A DNA stretch of 64,000 bases from NCBI GenBank assembly GCA_029961685.1, contig JARWKL010000002.1:19994908-20058907 (forward strand), read 5' to 3'. Below the pieces are notes generated by a model. That model searched no databases. It was not told the DNA's origin and saw nothing but the letters and a program-made list of their open reading frames with translations. Each line of letters starts with the position of its first letter. Position 1 is the first letter of the stretch. Of this stretch, positions 62,035 through 64,000 are shown piece by piece. Source of the DNA: Aristolochia californica. Its lineage: Eukaryota; Streptophyta; Magnoliopsida; Piperales; Aristolochiaceae. The translations under genes were made by a program, and so were the position numbers.

Positions 62035-64000
62035 TGGGTTGTTTGTTACTTGTAAATATCCATCCACACGTTAACTTGAAGTTTTATTTTTTTCTACTCT
62101 ATGAAATTTTTGGATCATTAGGTCATTTGAATCTTCAACATGTTTCTTGCATGCATACCTACCACAATTAAAACATGTTAGGATCAATTAGAAATTTCTT
62201 TCTTATAAAATTCCACCAAGCTATTAGGGGTTGTACTAGTGAAATTTCCCAAACATGGATAACAAAACTTTGGAGTTCATTTTTTGTGCGTGAAATAATT
62301 TTGTTCACTTACATTTATTATAGTTTTCAAATTTTTTTGCATACATGAACTCTACATTTTTCATTTTGTTTACGAGATAAGTTTGGATTTGAAAAAAAAT
62401 TGAACATCCAAAACCGAAATGCAAAAAGTGCTGAGATAGATAATTCAAAAAAGTATCTCTGATTTTCAAGGATAGGCAAAAAGTTCGTTTTTTGGCTCAG
62501 GTAAATATCCATCCACACGTTAACTTGAGAATTTAATTTTTTCTTCTCATTAAATTTTTTGGATCATTAGGTCATTTGCTTCTTCAACATGTTTCTGGCA
62601 TGCATACCCACCACATTTAAAACATGTTAGGATCAATTAGTAAACTCTTTCTTATAAAATTCCACCATGCTATTAGGTGTTGTACTAGTGGAATTTCCCA
62701 AACATGGATAACAAAGCTTTGGAGTGCATTTTTAGCGCGTTAAATAATTTTCTTCACTTACATTTACTATAGGTTTCAATTTTTTTTGCAATCATGAACT
62801 GTAAAGTTTTCATTTTGTTTACGAGAAATGTTTGGATTTGAAAAATAATTGAACATCCAAAACGGAAATGCAAAAAGTGCTGAGAGAGATGATTCCAAAA
62901 AGCATCTCTGATTTTCAAGAAAAGGAAAAAAGAGGGTTGTTTGGCTTCTGTAAATATGCATCCACACGTTAACTTGAAATTTTAATTTTTTCTACTCTTT
63001 GAAATTTTTGGATCATTAGGTCATTTGAATCATCAATTTGTCTCTTGCATTAATACCCACCACAATTAAAACATGTTAGGATCAATTAGAAATCTCTTTC
63101 TTATAAAATTCCACCAAGCTATTAGGGGTTGTACTAGTGGAATTTCCCAAACGTGGATAACAAAGCTTTGCCGTTCATTTTTAGTGCCTGAAATAATTTT
63201 CTTCACTTACATTTATTATAGTTTTGAATTTTTTTTTGCATACATTCTCACTAAAATTTTCGTTTTGTTTACGAGAAAAGTTTGGATTTGAATAAAAATA
63301 GAACATCCAAAACGGAAATGCAAAAAGTGCTGTGAGAGATAATTCAAAAAAGTATCTCTGATTTTCAAGGATAAGAAAAAAGTTGGTTGTTTCGCTCTGG
63401 TAAAATATCCAACCAAAAGTTAACCAGAGAATTTAATTTTTTCTTCTCATTCAAATTTTTGGATCATTAGGTCATTTGCGTCTTCAACAAGTTTCTGGCA
63501 TGCATACCCACCACATTTAAAACATGTTAGGATCAATTAGTAAATTCTTTCTTATAAAATTCCACCATGCTATTAGATGTTGTACTAGTGGAATTTCCCA
63601 AACATGGATAACAAAGCTTTGGAGTGCATTTTTAGTGCGTTAAATAATTTTCTTCAATTACATTTATTATAGGTTTCAATTTTTTTTGCAATCATGAACT
63701 CTAAAGTTTTCATTTTGTTTAAGAGAAATGTTTGGATTTGAAAAAAAATTGAACATCCAAAACGGAAATGCAAAAAGTGCTGACAGAGATAATTCCAAAA
63801 AGCATCTCTGATTTTGAAGGAAAGGAAAAAAGAGGGTTGTTTGGCTCCTGTAAATATCCATCCACACGTTAACTTGAAATTTTAATTTTTTGTACTCTTT
63901 GAAATTTTTGGATCATTAGGTCATTTGAATCATCAATTTGTCTCTTGCATTTATACCCACCACAATTAAAACATGTTAGGATCAATTAGAAATCTCTTTC
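62034..64000 (+). repeat. Two-monomer (P/Q) higher-order repeat at the window end
   Basis: P monomers are anchored at 62034, 62932 and 63832, and Q monomers at 62483 and 63382. Pair spacing is 898-900 bp. Near-identical stretches 900 bp apart include GCAATCATGAACT with GTAAAGTTTTC or CTAAAGTTTTC, AAGCATCTCTGATTTT, AAAGAGGGTTGTTTGGC and CATCAATTTGTCTCTTGCAT. The repeat continues past the window end. Confidence 0.82.

Larger units (their letters stand above)
44336..64000 (+). repeat. Satellite DNA array, right arm (same 448-bp family)
   Basis: The array continues in the same orientation and phase after the retroelement. The monomer interrupted at 42430 resumes with its next landmark, and the anchor at 44668 falls where a 450-bp monomer would put it once the element is removed. 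A further 43 anchors run from 45019 to 63832, and the window ends inside a monomer. This arm has more obvious higher-order structure than the left one: a two-monomer alternation, a five-monomer repeat and a four-monomer block present three times. No non-satellite sequence was seen after 44340. Confidence 0.97.

Noticed and set aside
1..64000. CRISPR array
   Set aside because: The repeats are contiguous 448-bp units without short repeats separated by unique spacers, and the context is eukaryotic.
1..64000. Telomeric repeats, tRNA or rRNA genes in the array
   Set aside because: No TTTAGGG-type arrays and no cloverleaf or rRNA-like segments were seen. The only tRNA-related string is the primer-binding site at 42833.

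Overview
This window is almost entirely one head-to-tail tandem satellite array from a nuclear genome, most likely a flowering plant. The monomer is AT-rich and about 448 bp. A phase anchor (the GTGGGTTG-like block just before TAAATATCC) can be read 141 times, at 2, 451, 899, 1349 and so on to 63382 and 63832. Nearly all spacings are 443-452 bp, and every copy is on the same strand. No cellular protein-coding gene, tRNA, rRNA, CRISPR array or bacterial-type operon can be supported. The many 60-90 codon reading frames are the same few satellite frames recurring monomer after monomer.

The one clear non-satellite feature is a 1,905-bp non-autonomous LTR retrotransposon at 42431-44335. It has two 400-bp LTRs (TGTTA...TAACA), a primer-binding site of the initiator-tRNA-Met type, a short polypurine tract, and a 5-bp target duplication (TGCAT). 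Its 1.1-kb interior is visibly GC-richer than the satellite, holds a 37-bp palindrome and imperfect internal repeats, and has no recognisable gag, protease, reverse transcriptase, RNase H or integrase. The initiator-Met primer site and TG...CA LTRs are the main reason for suggesting a plant. No species is claimed.

The array is a mosaic of multi-monomer blocks copied at several scales. From left to right: a 3.59-kb-offset copy in the first 4.75 kb, with exactly one monomer lost in the second copy; ordinary monomers to about 11 kb; a 13-interval block (about 11.0-16.86 kb) repeated next to itself (about 16.86-22.4 kb); short blocks, labelled E-F-G and A-B-C-D here, at 22.4-27.6 kb that reappear at 36.1-37.4 kb and 40.6-45.9 kb; a seven-monomer period at 28.2-34.0 kb; a four-monomer block present three times (47.7, 51.7 and 58.9 kb); alternating two-monomer (P/Q) organisation in the right third; and a clean five-monomer, 2,241-bp higher-order repeat at 54.1-58.6 kb. 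The retroelement sits inside the third A-B-C-D copy.

The features do not form a pathway. The biology here is satellite evolution: unequal exchange, local deletions and duplications, and one transposon insertion old enough for its LTRs to differ at about 15 of 400 sites. All block boundaries were found by eye and are good to tens of bases unless stated otherwise.
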